64,000 bases of DNA from Saccharina japonica (Eukaryota > Sar > Phaeophyceae > Laminariales > Laminariaceae): contig MEHQ01000969.1 in NCBI GenBank assembly GCA_008828725.1, positions 475,958-539,957 on the forward strand. Direction: 5' to 3'. How positions within the stretch are numbered: the stretch's first letter is position 1; every line of letters starts with the position of its first letter. Both the position numbers and the translations under genes were made by a program. This document shows positions 23,143-36,600 of this stretch, piece after piece. The notes beneath the pieces were generated by a model. It was not told the DNA's origin, ran no database searches, and was given only the letters and a program-made list of their open reading frames with translations.

Positions 23143-26100
23143 CGCGGCGGGAACAAAGATAAACGTGGAGGGCAAGAAGCAGCGTCAGTGTCTTAACCCC
23201 TTTCTACACCACGACTAAAAACAAGTATTCCACACTTACGTAATTTCAAGTAGTTGTTTTCCCCCCAAAAAATATGGTTCGAGTTCTTATCGAGTTAACC
23301 TCTTTCAGGAGTGCAGTCCCGTTATGGGGACAAAACACTTGGAACTAGAGTCAGATTTTAGGTTTTTGTACACTGCAAGACTAAGGGCTTCCTGCCACAC
23401 GGGCGTTACGTATGTAGATTGCCCGAAGGCGTGTTTTCCTCGCTGTGTATCACAAGGCGCTACAAGCTCTCGCCACATCGCTGGCACGCCGGAGTAGGGC
23501 TCGGCCGTGGTCATGAGGGCGCCAGGAAACAGCGTTGACACCAAGACCGGGAAGCTGTCGGCTGACACCGGACCGAACGCACTCGGGAGGTTTTCATCAA
23601 GCGGTACACAAACTTCTGGGTTTCATCCCGCGGAATGCCGACCCCGACTGTCACGGACGCCGTGGCTCGCACCGCGACCGAGCGCCATCCACCAAGTTTG
23701 TCGCCGCCACCAACGCTCTCCCCTCCTCGGCCACCCCAAGCCTCGTTCGAACTGACCCCCCAGCCCAGCAGCAGCAGCGCCCGCGTGGGTCACACATCCA
23801 CGCGCGGGGGGGGTCCTCCTTCAACGCCGTGGAGATGAATGTCACCGCCGACCCCGGACCCCTTCTGCGACGACGCCGCCGACTGGCCACACTGAGGTAC
23901 TGGCCCGAAGCATCCGCGGTCACAGGAACGGTGTCCACAACGGACCCTACACTTTTTTACGCCCCTGCTCACGAAAAATCTGCGAGAGGTCACGGGCTCT
24001 CGAGTAACCACGGAGGACCCTGCATCAACTGCGGTACACTAGACCACAGCATCAAAGACATGCGAGCAAGGTTTTACCAACTCCTCCAAAACTCCCACGT
24101 ATAAACACGGCGCTTCGCATGCTGAACGATGGAGGTCCATGCCTTCCGCAAATGACAACAACGCATGCTGTTTATATCGCCGCGGGGATTGCGATCGCAA
24201 CGAGCCACCTGGTATATACGATACGGCGTTACACCTCGATGAATTTTTTATTTATTTTCGCTCGGGCCGTTTCACACCGAGGATTTGTGTTTTGTGTTTT
24301 TGCTTTCCGTCACTCGAAGTGTTTTAACAGCCAGCCGAAACATTTGTTTTTGGCCACTGGAGGCGTTACACCGACGACTGCTCATTTTTTGGTCGTTCAG
24401 GGAGCGCTTCACTGACATTTTTGTTTCTAGTTTTTTGTCACTCCAGGCGTTAGTTATACACAAACGGACGAATCCTTTTTTCCCCCCCCGGAACTCGGAG
24501 CGTTTTCACCGAGGAATATGTATTTTTTCTCGTCGCATGGACGCAACGGGACGTACGTTTGTTCATTTACACTGACCAAAGTTTTTTTCTTTCGTAATGG
24601 GCGTTAAACGTCGAGGATTTTATTTTTGTTGTACACTCAGGGTTTTTTTTTTCACCCGAGAGTGTCTTCTTTCTCGTCACACAGACGTTATACAGCAGTA
24701 GGTATATAGGCCCTTTTTAAGGTATCCTATTAATACCCCCTCTTAGTGCGTTCGGTATTGGAGGTCCCTTATATACCGACGTCCCTTATCAGAGTTGGTA
24801 CCAGCCCCTTAAAGTCAGCAGTGGGCAAAAACGGTTGGGCAAAAAATTGAGGTCCCTTATGCCAGTATACCGTTTTCCCGTAACGCGGGGTCCCTTAAAG
24901 AGGGGCTATACCTTCTACAATGTGCTCATCAGTATTTGGTTCGTACATGGATGGGCGTAGTACTGACGGCTCTGCTTCTATTTGGCAAATCGGGAGACAA
25001 ACTGACCGAATGTGTGTGTGTGTGTTTTTTTTTTCGTTTTTTTTCGTTCGAGTGTTAAGATACACCAACGAGGTCATGTTTGGGTATGTTTTCGTTTCTG
25101 GGCGTTAGTTACACTGACGAAGTTGTCCTTTTTCGTAAAATGTTGTCACATAGGAGCATTATAGACAACGAGGTACAAGGCTCCATACGACGGACGGACA
25201 GATCATGATCTACGTACATCACCGAGACCCTAACCTGCCGTCGTGGCATGTCGTGCAAGATCTAGTTGTAAGTACAGATCCAACACAGGAATCCAATCCT
25301 ATAGATCATGCAGATAAAACCAAACGGCTCCCACCCGTCAACATGAGCTAGACCACACAAACAGGAATCTGCATCTGCCCTCATACAGATCAGGAATCTG
25401 TCTGCCCTGAATGATCCAGATCGAGTGAAAATCGACGTCCTGTCCGATGCATTGTTACACTGACGGGAGTTCGTATTTTATTTTTTCGCCACACAAGAAT
25501 TAAAAACTACCTACTTATGTGCGAGGTAACAAAGTTTCCTTTCGTCACTGCTGTATATATATAGGGGGTTACACCGTGAAAGGTTTCACTTCGTCCAAGC
25601 AGGCTACTTCCATCTCATTTATTATCTTCGCACTTCTGTCTTTCTCCCTCCCTAGTCGTAACTCAGATCCGGGGTCACAAAGTAGGCTCCTCTCCCTCCC
25701 CCCCCACTACGGTTCATGCCTTGATTTTTATCGCGCAGAGGGTTCAGCCTTCCCAACGCTCGTCGATTTTCATCGAATTTTGCCAACTCACGCTCTCGCG
25801 CTTTCCGCTAGTCAAGATTTTTTTTGCGAGAAAAAGTCCCTATGAGCATGCACTCGGGGGGGCTCGAACTCGCGACCTTGACCCTAACAAGCTTCGTGGT
25901 TACCTGCTACACACGGTCGAAAGGAATCCGTTCCTCAGGGGAGTTGCTAAGCAGTTGCACCCATAAAGGTTATATTTTTTTTTTCAGGGCTGTTTCACCG
26001 GGTCAGGGTCAAAAACCGCGGGTCGGGTCGAATGTGGTAACCTAACCCGACCCGACTGGACCCGTGGGAGCTTGAATACCTCCTGGCCCGACCCGTGAGA

Positions 26101-27542
26101 TCTCGAATGCCTCCTGACCCGACCCTATCCGACCCGACCAGACCCGTGATTTTTTTAAAGACCTCCTGATCCGTGAACAGCGGTGCACACTTTTGCCACA
26201 CGGGCGTTACATTTTTGCCACGAGGGCGTTAACACGCCGACCCGGTTAGCGCCAGCTATAAACAGGCTAGAAGCATGTCACTTGAGACCACGGCGAAAAT
26301 CGATATATACAACGAGCATGATCGACAACAAAAAAAACGGAGAAACTCACAAGCTGGAGTATTTTTCTAGTTTCTATACTTCGTATAGAAATTGAACGAA
26401 AGGTCACGGTGCATTTTTGCCCGTGGAGTCGCGGACCTCCCGTGCGTCACGTCCCGCGTCGTGGGTATTGTTGGCGCTTTGTTATTCTATTGCCCATGTA
26501 TAGGAACAAAAGAAAAAAAAAAACGGAAATTGTGATTCGTACAACAAAGAGGCGCAAGATTACTGGCTCAATGTGGGTGTTTCAAGGTTTAAGCCTGACG
26601 GTGTTTACCAGTCGCGGTTCTGTGCACAACGTGCACCTCAGGTGGCCGGGACAGACTTTGGGAGCACATATTCGTACATACGCTTCAGTCTGTCGCATTC
26701 CAAGTGTCCGCATTGTGTTGGCTATTGCTGCCAGCCGCGATTGGAATGCGATTCAGCTTTGATGTACAGACAGCATTCCTTCTACGAAGAGCGCGATGCA
26801 GTGCAAGAAATCACCGGACCGCGTGTGTGTCGTGCAGCTCCTTGCATCGCAATCTGGAGGCATCCTCTATCGAACTGTCACACCGTACGAAAACGAGTTG
26901 AGTTTCGATATTTTCTTTCCCGATCTCGCAGCTTCTTCTTTTTTTCCCTCCAACTCTACTGGGGCTACTTGTACCCCATTTGCCCGGGCTACGTATGCAT
27001 ATGGCCCATACTACTGCTGTAATCGTCACACGTACTTTCGACGCTGTTGCTTCACCCAATCCCGAAGGGCCTGATAGAAAAATACGGTGTATACGCGTCA
27101 AGGAGAAGAAAAGAAGAAGAAGAAAAAAAGAAGCTGACCTGGTGCTGGTGAAGCAATCGCGGCGACGGCTGTGGCTGCTGCCCGTGCCCCCCGTGCCCTC
27201 CATGCCCCTGGCCCTCCCGCCCTCCCCGTCCCCCCCGCCCCCCACCCCCACCGCCTCAAGCCTAAGATAAAAGGGGTTTCCACTTATATACAAAACAAAG
27301 GAGAAACCAACACCCCCCTCATTCCAACCGTAAGGGCAAGACAAAAAAAGAGGCTTCCTCCATACCCACCGCCGCCACCGGCGCCCCCGGGGTCCGCGAG
27401 CTGCCGGTACGGCGCGAAGCTCGGGCGGTAGTTGTCGTAGTTGCGCACGAAATCCGGGTCCGATTTCTCGGCCATGCGGTTGCGCTGCATGCCTCGCTGT
27501 CCCTTCCACTCGCCCGCGTTTACGGGGGGTCTTCGGCTACCC

Positions 27543-27603
<61 letters not shown>

Positions 27604-30600
27604 CCGCTTCCGCCGAGGTCGCCCCTATCGGCGTTGTTACCGTCCGGGCCCTGCTGGAGCCCCCCTACCCTCCCTCCGCGCTCGCCCCCCCCTCCCCCGC
27701 CTCCGTTGCCACCCCTGCCCCCCCCGGCGATAGGCCTACCCCGTCCGCTGCCGAAACCCGTGGTTCCGTCCGGGCCTTGGGACGTGGTCGCCCCCCCGGC
27801 TTGCTTTCCCTCCCGCTCCGTTCGACGTCCCGCCGCCGCTGCTGCTGTCGCCGGGGTCGCCACACCCACTGCTGGTGGTGGTGTTTTCGCTGCTGCTGCT
27901 GCTGCTGCTTTTGCTGTTGATCCCGCCACCGCTGTTGTTGCTGCAGCTGTCGACGAAGATGGCGTTCCTGCTGTTGCCGCCGCCGCCGATGCTGAAGACG
28001 GGCCAGCGGCAGCACCGGCAGCAGCAGCAACAGCAGGCGTCGCCTTCGCCGATCCTCCTTCGCTTGCGCCCCCGCCTCCCCCCCCGCCACCGCCTCCGCC
28101 ACCATTTACCTTAGCGGCGCCTCCTTTCGCGGGAACTGCCTTCTTCTCAGCAGCGCCACCACCGCTCCCCGCAGCGGGAGACGAGGCGGAGGAGGGGGCG
28201 GTAGTAGCGGACGACGAGGAAGAAGGCGCCTTACTGCCGCCGTTCGAAACGGCGCCACTTGGGACAGTCTTCCCCTTCCCCTTCCCCTCTCCCGTCCCTT
28301 CCGGCGAGGCTTTCGACACTCCCGCCTCGGCACCAGCACTGCCACCACCACCACCACCAGCGCCAACGGCGGTGGTGAAAACCCCTACAGTGGCCTTCGA
28401 CGCAGGGGACGCAACACCACCCTTACCGTTACCGTTACCGCTGCTGACGCCCGCGGCACTACCGCGCGCGGTGCTAGCAGGAGGGCTCGACAGTCCCTCG
28501 CGGGGGGGAGAAACAGAAGCAGAAGCAGCAGAAGGAGAAGGTGAAGAAGAAGACGAAGACGGGGTGGGCGGCGTCGGCAGGGAGGGACTCTTCGTCCCGA
28601 AAATCCTCGCGCGCGCCTGGGCGTACTCCCGTTCCCGGTCCTCCACCGTCTTCACCTGCTTCTCCGGCCCACCGTTACCCGCACCCATCTGGGGGTTGGG
28701 GGCCCGGGGGTCCCCAGGGCTGCGGCGCATGAGCTTGATGGGGGCCCCCTTGTTGCCGGCAGCCGCGACTGCCGTCGCCGCAGTTACCGCCGCCGCTGCG
28801 ACCGCCGTAGCAGCAGTCGCCGCCGCCGCAGCCTCCCTTTTCTTGGCGTCGGCGTCGACCGCGGAGAGGAGGGTGGCCGGGACGGCGGTGTCGGCGACGC
28901 GCATGAAGACGGTCGAGCGCAGCTCCTTTCCGCCGCCGCCGGCGGAGGAGGAGGAAGAGGAGGAGGGCGCCGGGGGGGAAGAGACTGCCGGGACCACGAG
29001 GAGAAATCACGAGGGAAACGATAAACAACGACGACGACGAGAAAAAAAAAAGGAAGACGAGACAAGAAAAAAGACATAAGAAGTGGATGGTACGATGGCG
29101 ACAAAAAAACGATGAGGACGTGGATGGGAAAAAAAACGACGAAAAAAAAAAAGGAAAAAAAAGGACACACACAAACACACAAATGGAAACCCCGTCTATC
29201 AATCATCCCCTCACCCCCGTTAGCGGCGGAGGTGGTACCCTTCTGCGCGTCACCCTGCCCCCCTCCCTCGGCGGAGGCGTTGGCCTGGATCGCCTCCTTC
29301 TCTTGCGCAGGGGTGGCCTTCTTCAACTTGAACCTCGCCGACAGCCGGTAGGCGATGAGCCGCTGGTACGACGACCTCGGAGGCAGTACCAGGTGGGGGG
29401 ACTGGGGTTCCTTCTCGGTGACGTAGGCAGTGAGCTCGCCCTCTAGCTTCAGCACGTACTCTACATAACGAGGACGGAAGGGAAGACAAGGGGCGGAGGG
29501 GAGGAGGTACAGGGAGGATGGGGAGGGCGGGCGGGGGGGGGGGCGATGAGGTATGAGAGGCAATCGCAGGGCAAAAACAAAAAGAGGGCGGGAAAATTGT
29601 TTTTCACACCAGACTCGTATGCACAGGAAGGAACAAGAGCCAAGTTCATGCCGATTTGATACCCTGGAACTACTGCTGTAGGTAGTACCCCTCACATCCC
29701 TAACTATAGCGAACCTTTTCACAATAATAATTGGCCCAAACGGTCCGTATTTGTCGGTTCAAAGAGTAGTATGTTTTACGTTGGGTCATCTGCGGCAAAA
29801 GGAGGGCGTGTTTCCTTGACATGAATCATATAACAGCAGTAAGTGTTATAATAGTACAGCAGTAGATTCTTGCGGTACTTTTAATATTAATATCTTTAAC
29901 ACGTACTGTGAGTTGAACGAAAGTCGCCCGCTACTAGGCTACGTAGGTAATAGTTGGCTACGAACAGTTACGATTATTAATAGCTATAGTTGCAGCGGTG
30001 CCAGCTATCCGACTATTTGGGTTTTCTTGTTTACGGAAGACTTCTTTGTTTCGCCAGCAAATTACAAATTACAATATAACTACTATTAGCCGCGGGGAAG
30101 CCCATTCCACTCACAGACCCCTGCATGTATATTTACGATAGTTTGAGCGCTCAGCCTTTAGCCTTTAGAGTAGTGGCATGGTGGCAGGGCGCGTGTCGCC
30201 TACAGGCCACAGGCGGGACAATCAACGTGTCTTCCCCTACACCAGCAGCCGGGATTTCTTCGTGTGACCGAAGGTGTAATCGTCCTCTGACGGGGTGGGC
30301 ATATATAGTATTACTAATCAGAACTCGCGATGCACCCAAAAACCAGGTATGCCCCGATGTGTACCTGGTACGTACACACCCACATTTTGGGTCTAAACGC
30401 GACGTTCCCCCGCTACGTACTCGTATCATACATGTACTCGTACTTGTCATCATTGTCCATTATATAATTTATCTCTGCTAGTACCAGAGAAAGTGTTTTG
30501 GCACTAAAGTTGTATCTGGTATCATACATAGAGGGGGGTGCACGTAAAAAAACAAGCCCGACAACCGACAACCCACTACTATTAATAAAATAATAAATAA

Positions 30601-33600
30601 AAAAAACACAGCTGTGAGATCGAGGATTTGATCGAAAGTCATCTTTGCAAGCTGAGTGGGATACTTACATCGCGCGAACTACGGGTATGCGAGTTTTGAG
30701 GGGAACAAAATCTGACAGCTGTGGAACTCAAGGAAGGTCACATATTAAAAAAAAAAAAAAAAAAAAAAAACAGCTGTGAGCTCGAGGATTTCGTCGAAGC
30801 TCATCTTTGCTAGCTGAGTGTAATACTTCGATCGCGCGTACTCACGGATTTTATACGTCCTCATATAGGATGTATATGCGGTGTACTTACTATTTATATG
30901 TCGTCGTACCCCTTTTCGAGACCCAAACAGGGGGGAAGTAAAAAAACAAAACTTCACAAAATAAACGATTTTTGGCGAAATTCGCCGAAAAATCTCACTC
31001 CACTGGTTTGTTTCATGATGACCTGTCGTGTCGGTTCTCTTTCTGTCGTGCATCCCTGCCTGGTATAGAAACATCATCCTTTTACGCTGAGTATAATATG
31101 GGAACACGGAGTTATGCCGAATCAACGGACAGCAGTGCGACAGAGCAGCACCACCTGCTATACTGCTGTTGTGATTGGCTGACCACGCCTATGTCTTCAG
31201 TTATAGGTTATAGGGGCAATTCATCCGTGTTCGGTGTTCGGCGTTGGTGAGATTTTGCGTTCCGAATAAATGTTGGGTTTTTTTTTGGTAAGCTGAACAA
31301 GCTCCTGCTCTACTATTAATAAGGTTTGTTGGTTGATTGCGTACGTCACGTCGCGTGGCTGGCATACTGCTTCTCCGATACCTGGTAAAATATGTTATTG
31401 TACCAACTAGAACGACTTATCACACGATATAAAGTAAGGTAATATTATACGTACCCGAGGTACAGCAGTAGTATTAATAGTATCGTGGTAGTAGTTGTTG
31501 TTGTTGTTGTTGTTTTTCTTCACATTAAACTCGTTTCAGTTGCTAATCCCTATAGTCTGATCTAGCAAGATCACGGCCCGTGGTCACAAAAGTGCTAGAG
31601 TAGTGGGGCCTGTACAAGGCAGCACGGATAAGGCGACCGCTCGATATAAGGCGGTAAAAATCGGTCATGACCAAACAATTGATCTCACGTAATGGAATGA
31701 AAAACGCGGCCGCTCGATACAAGGCGGTCAAAATCTCGGTGCACTACGATGGTGCATTTTCCCCCTTAATTACAATGGCGTGCGATTCCTCAGGGTACCT
31801 TTTTTTTTTGGCTTTTGGCGTGCGGTTCTCCAGTGCACTTTTTTCTGCAATCATTGTCCCCCCCGCGTACCTTTTTGTTTGGGTTATATGGTCTTCTGTA
31901 TAACACGTAACAACAAGTCAACCCAGATCATATATTATACATACTCATATGTACGGCTACTGGGTTGGACCTCGGCCTGTTCAGGGGGTGAACCAAGGCA
32001 ACGGACCACAAAAAACCCAGGTCAGCAGTGATACACATAAATCATATTTGTCCCGCGTGAAAAATACAGGGGCAGGATACCCAAGTACAGGCAGGGGAGG
32101 CCGGTGGGTACATGGGTGCAGAACACCAGGTTAGACAGATTCAATACATATATACTCGTACTCGTACTGTACAAGCAGTATTAATAGTATCACACCATAC
32201 CTCAAGCACTTGTGTATAGAGGCATACCAGGTACCCGGCACATGCGGTGTAACACTTCAGCAGGTAAAATAGAAATGTACTGTAGTATACATGATACCTC
32301 AAGCCTCTGTTTACAGGAGGTAAACTTACCACTCTGTCCAGCAATGTAAGGATGGTTTGGATGTTCACATTCATACCCAAGCGGTCCTTACTTTACCGCA
32401 GAGTGGTACGCGGTCTGATTTTTCAAACACCCGATGTAAGGAAAGGTACGTGCGTAACAGACTCCAGTAGGTTGTGTTTATATGTACATGTTCGTATGAT
32501 ATGAAGAGCAGTAAACGCTTCGCGCTCAGCACCGAGGTGCGTGCTATTCAAGCTTTTCCTTGGATAGGGGGGGGGAAGAGTGGCCGCGGGGGGGGGGGGC
32601 ACGCGATACTGCCGTCGCCGCGAGCCACAGCAGCAGCAGCAGCAGTGACACTCAGAACCATGCCGGCCTTCAAGCAGGCCCTCCACCCTCTCTTTCTTTC
32701 TCCGTCCATCTCTTTTGTGTTTTTCTGTGTTTGTTTGTCTTTCTGTATGTCTTGATCATTCAGTGTGTCTTTGCCTCCTCCTTCCTCCCTCCATCCCTCC
32801 CTCTCTTTCTATATGTGTGTCTCTGTGTGTCTTAAATTTCCAGTTTCTCTTTCCCTCCTCCTTCCTCCCTCGCTCTCTTTCTGTAGTGTGACTTTCCCTC
32901 CTCCTTCCTTCCTCCCTCGCTCTCTTTCTGTATGTGTGTCTGACATACTGCCTGTCTCGTCTGCCTGCCTTTCGCTGCCTGTCTACATCGGTCGCCCTCT
33001 CTGTCTCTAATTAAATGTCCTGGCCTCTCGCCCTCCCCCTCTCCGCTCTCTCCTCACCCTCTCTTATCCCCGAGGAGCACGCGTTATGTATCCCCGATAT
33101 CGCCCATCATCCGAGGGCGGCGCCACCGTTTCGCCTTTTTCGCGAGCGAACAAGCACACACTAAAAAATGCCTCGCAGAGAGTGCAACACCCTCAGCAAC
33201 CACCCACCACCAACCACCCACCACCAACCCACCCAAACCCACCCCCTATATACGTATGCTGTGGCGTTGATTCACGCTCGCGGAAACGCCACCGCCTTCC
33301 CGCGGTGGTACAAACCCGGTACAAAAAAACATTTAAGCACATAAAGTACAAGAAACCGGAGGGAGGGGAAGGGGGTTCTGGGGCACAAACACCCCAAACA
33401 CGCACTACAGTAGTACTGTGTAAGCCACCACAAGCGAAAAACCTTTCCGAAGCTTTGTAAGAGCACGATAACCAAGTATCATACATACTATTACGGGGGG
33501 GCATAGTAAATAGGACCTACGGTACAGACAAAAACCTATATATTTACCTATTTTTACTAACAATATTTAGTCCTATTTACTATGGTCCTCCGTAATAGTC

Positions 33601-36600
33601 GTACACACTACTATTAATAACTGCTGTTGCATTCGATTGAGCGTGACACACCGAGATTTCGAACTTTCGCATTTTCTCGATCGATTGACGGAACAAGGTC
33701 AGGGGGGTGGGGAGGGGGGCGGGTGGACTTTTACGAGTTGGCGTATCTCGTTCGTTCACCCACCATTCAATTTTCGAGGACGCCACTATCCGAGTGCGCA
33801 TCCCGTCCTCATCGGCGGGTGGGGCCGCCACACAAACAGGCTTAAGGGGTTGGCCTTTGCTGGCGCGCAACCATCCACACGAGAGAGCACGCAAAGTCAG
33901 CAGCAACCTGCACCAGGGCTATCAACTACTGTTAGAACCCGCACCACTATGTCCCGAAATATAAGAAATGGTTGGACCAAAATACTTACACGCAAACTCT
34001 CGTTATATTTCGGGGACAATAGTGGTACGATGGGCCTCAAGTGGTCTTCAGAGCGAAACCTTTGTCGAAAATATATGACGATTACGGGCATCGGCCATAT
34101 CATACGTACAATATACCAGCATAAAGTACGAGTAGGCCGGTGGTTCCAAGTGAGGCTGGGGGGAGGGAGACGTAAACGCCTCGCGCGCAGGAGCACGTTC
34201 ATGATCGCACATACTATATCATTGCTGCACGCTCACCCCCTATATACATGTAGACGGTTCATGCCAACAACTTCTTGCTTTTTTAACCCTGTTTTGTTAA
34301 ATACAACTCGATTTTTCCTAGTCTAATTTCAAGTGTCGTCCTCGAAGCGGGAGTGCAGTGGAAATGGGGTTAAGGTCACCAAACCTAGGCCCCAAAATGA
34401 TTTGCTCGTACTCCTTACCCCCCCCCCCCCCCCTGCCAGCTATATACCAGGTTAATATTACATAATGGTTGGGTTGGCGTCGGTTGGCAACAACGCTGTA
34501 AAACACGCCAATCACGCCGTGAGCTAGGCAACCAGGGTACCATTTTTATTCTATTTTTTGCGGTCAACCATGGCTGGCGGTCGAGTTAGGCCATTTGTGC
34601 GGGGTGGAGATCAACTCCGCGTTAGGGGAATGATGGTATGCGTATCACGCAGTGTGTTACGTGCATATGGTAAGGCATCCACGAGACAGTTACACAGCAT
34701 ATTCATTGTCTCTGGAAGTGGCCACACCAGAAAACAAACCAATGAATTCCACGCTGCTGTCATCCATATGCAATAAAGTCGGTCTCACAGACGGTTCTCA
34801 GTAGGATTCAGCTCACCCTTCATGCGACTCGCCGAACACCTCACGGCAGTGTTGAGAGGTTGAGATTGAAATGCCCTGAAAAGTTTGCAATCTTTAGGAA
34901 AATCTCAGAGATTGGATTGGCGGTTATGGCGGCCGATCTTTCAATCTAGATTGAGAATTCAAGAGTGATCAATGAATCAATCTCGATCTTTCTGTTTTGA
35001 GATCTCGCCCGAATAACGTCTTACCACATATCACTGGAAACCCTTACACAACGCATTCCCACGCTTTACACCACACAAATCAGCTGACAAGCAGCACACA
35101 CACAGCCATCAGAGGCAGACCTTTGCTGCCTCTTGTACAGTACAGGACACCTGCTAATGATAAGAAAACGAGCAATAAGAGGCAGGCTGAGATTCACGGG
35201 AAAATCATAAATCCGGCAGTCGTTACATAAGACATGAAAACCGCTTACGTGGAAGTGTGGAGGGCGTAAGCTTTATTTTTACCCATCCGCCGGAGGATGA
35301 AAAAAAAAAAAAAAACTTAAATTTGGCAAGATGAAGATTGAGATTGAGATCGAGATTGGGGTTGCCTCTTTTCGCCAAGATTGCCGAAATATCAAGATTG
35401 CTTTTTTTCTGGCAAAATACTTTCCAAGAACTGGTCGGCACTGTTTCCGGAGGCAATTTCCATCACTGCCTCACGGCGCTTTGCGATTGGTGCGAGCAAT
35501 GCCCAATTGGTTGGTGAAAACCCAACGTGCTCCGTCCCGGCATTGTAGGGATGCGAGGGCCAATGGTCACACACGACTACGCCCATGGATGACATGAGTA
35601 CACCCCCCGCCCCATCCCCACACCCGTATAATACGGTAGGTAACCCTTTTGCTGCCGAAAAGCGCAGGTAGATCTTGGTCTCCACTTGGTTCTTACATTG
35701 CATTGCACATATATATCATATGCGTATTATATGTATCATATACGAGTATATACCAGGTTTCGACTATTGATAAATTGAATTTCCGTTGTGAAGCATTTAT
35801 CATCGTGTTTATGATATATTTTTCAGGGCAGCGGCCAAAAAGAGGTACACCTGGTCCGTTCGGGGCCAAAACCAGGTACATACTAAAATCAAGCTTAAAA
35901 CGCACCCCACGAACCTGCCGTTCCTTGCAACGCAAAGTAGAGTTTTTTCATGTTCTTCGTGCTCGCCCGGTGGCTACGTATACGAGTAGCTGCTATTAAT
36001 AGTACGAGGAACGAACGCCTGCTGCTGTATTCTCCCTTCTCAGCTTGCGACACCCCTGGTATTCCAAGTCAACCGCAATCCCGAAGGGGAGCCTTCTATC
36101 TCGTATTATTTCGGCGGAGGTGTGCAGGCAGATATATCTGTGTGTCGCTCGAGTGGCGTGTAGTGCGAGGTGCGAAGGGAGGAGGGGGTCTCCGCGTACG
36201 TCGGCATTTGTATAGGGGGCATAGGGTGGAACTATGAAGGGCCTCTGATTGGCTTAAAAACGACAAAAAAAAGGTGAAAGTCAAGCAGAGTAGACAAAAT
36301 CAGGTATACCTGGCATTCAAAGAGGCAAAAACCGGTACAACGAGTTTTGGACCAATGGCAGGGCACGTGGAGTGCGTTTTTTACTTGATTTTAAGTATGT
36401 ACCTGTTTTTGGCCGCAAACGGACAAGGTATACCTTTTTTTGGCCGCTGCCCTATTTTTTATACATATATACATATCACATATCATATGTATGTATATGT
36501 ACTTGTAACTCGGATCCGGGGTCACATACCCCCCCCCGATCTATGGTCATGTATACGACTCCGGCCATACATGAATATCGAGTACCCCCCCCGCCCCCAT

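Larger units (their letters stand above)
23139..27365 (-). other. 4.2-kb intron of the R3H gene
   Basis: Contains TTAA MITEs (23193-23365), a gag-like fragment (23535-24104), a GGGTC inverted array (25993-26175) and T-rich unique sequence at 24240-25130. A plus-strand frame at 26573-27022 has scattered Cys/His but no domain I can name. Confidence 0.45.

Noticed and set aside
25850-25925. tRNA-like B box on the minus strand (ggtcgcgagttcgagcccc)
   Set aside because: The T stem does not pair (gcgag against ccccc) and no full cloverleaf forms. At most it is a decayed tRNA-derived repeat.
29461-29649. Short ATG exon (MNLALVPSCAYES) as the start of the R3H gene
   Set aside because: Phase fits, but it lacks the conserved residues just before the R3H core, which the 44568 exon supplies. 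Kept only as a possible alternative first exon.
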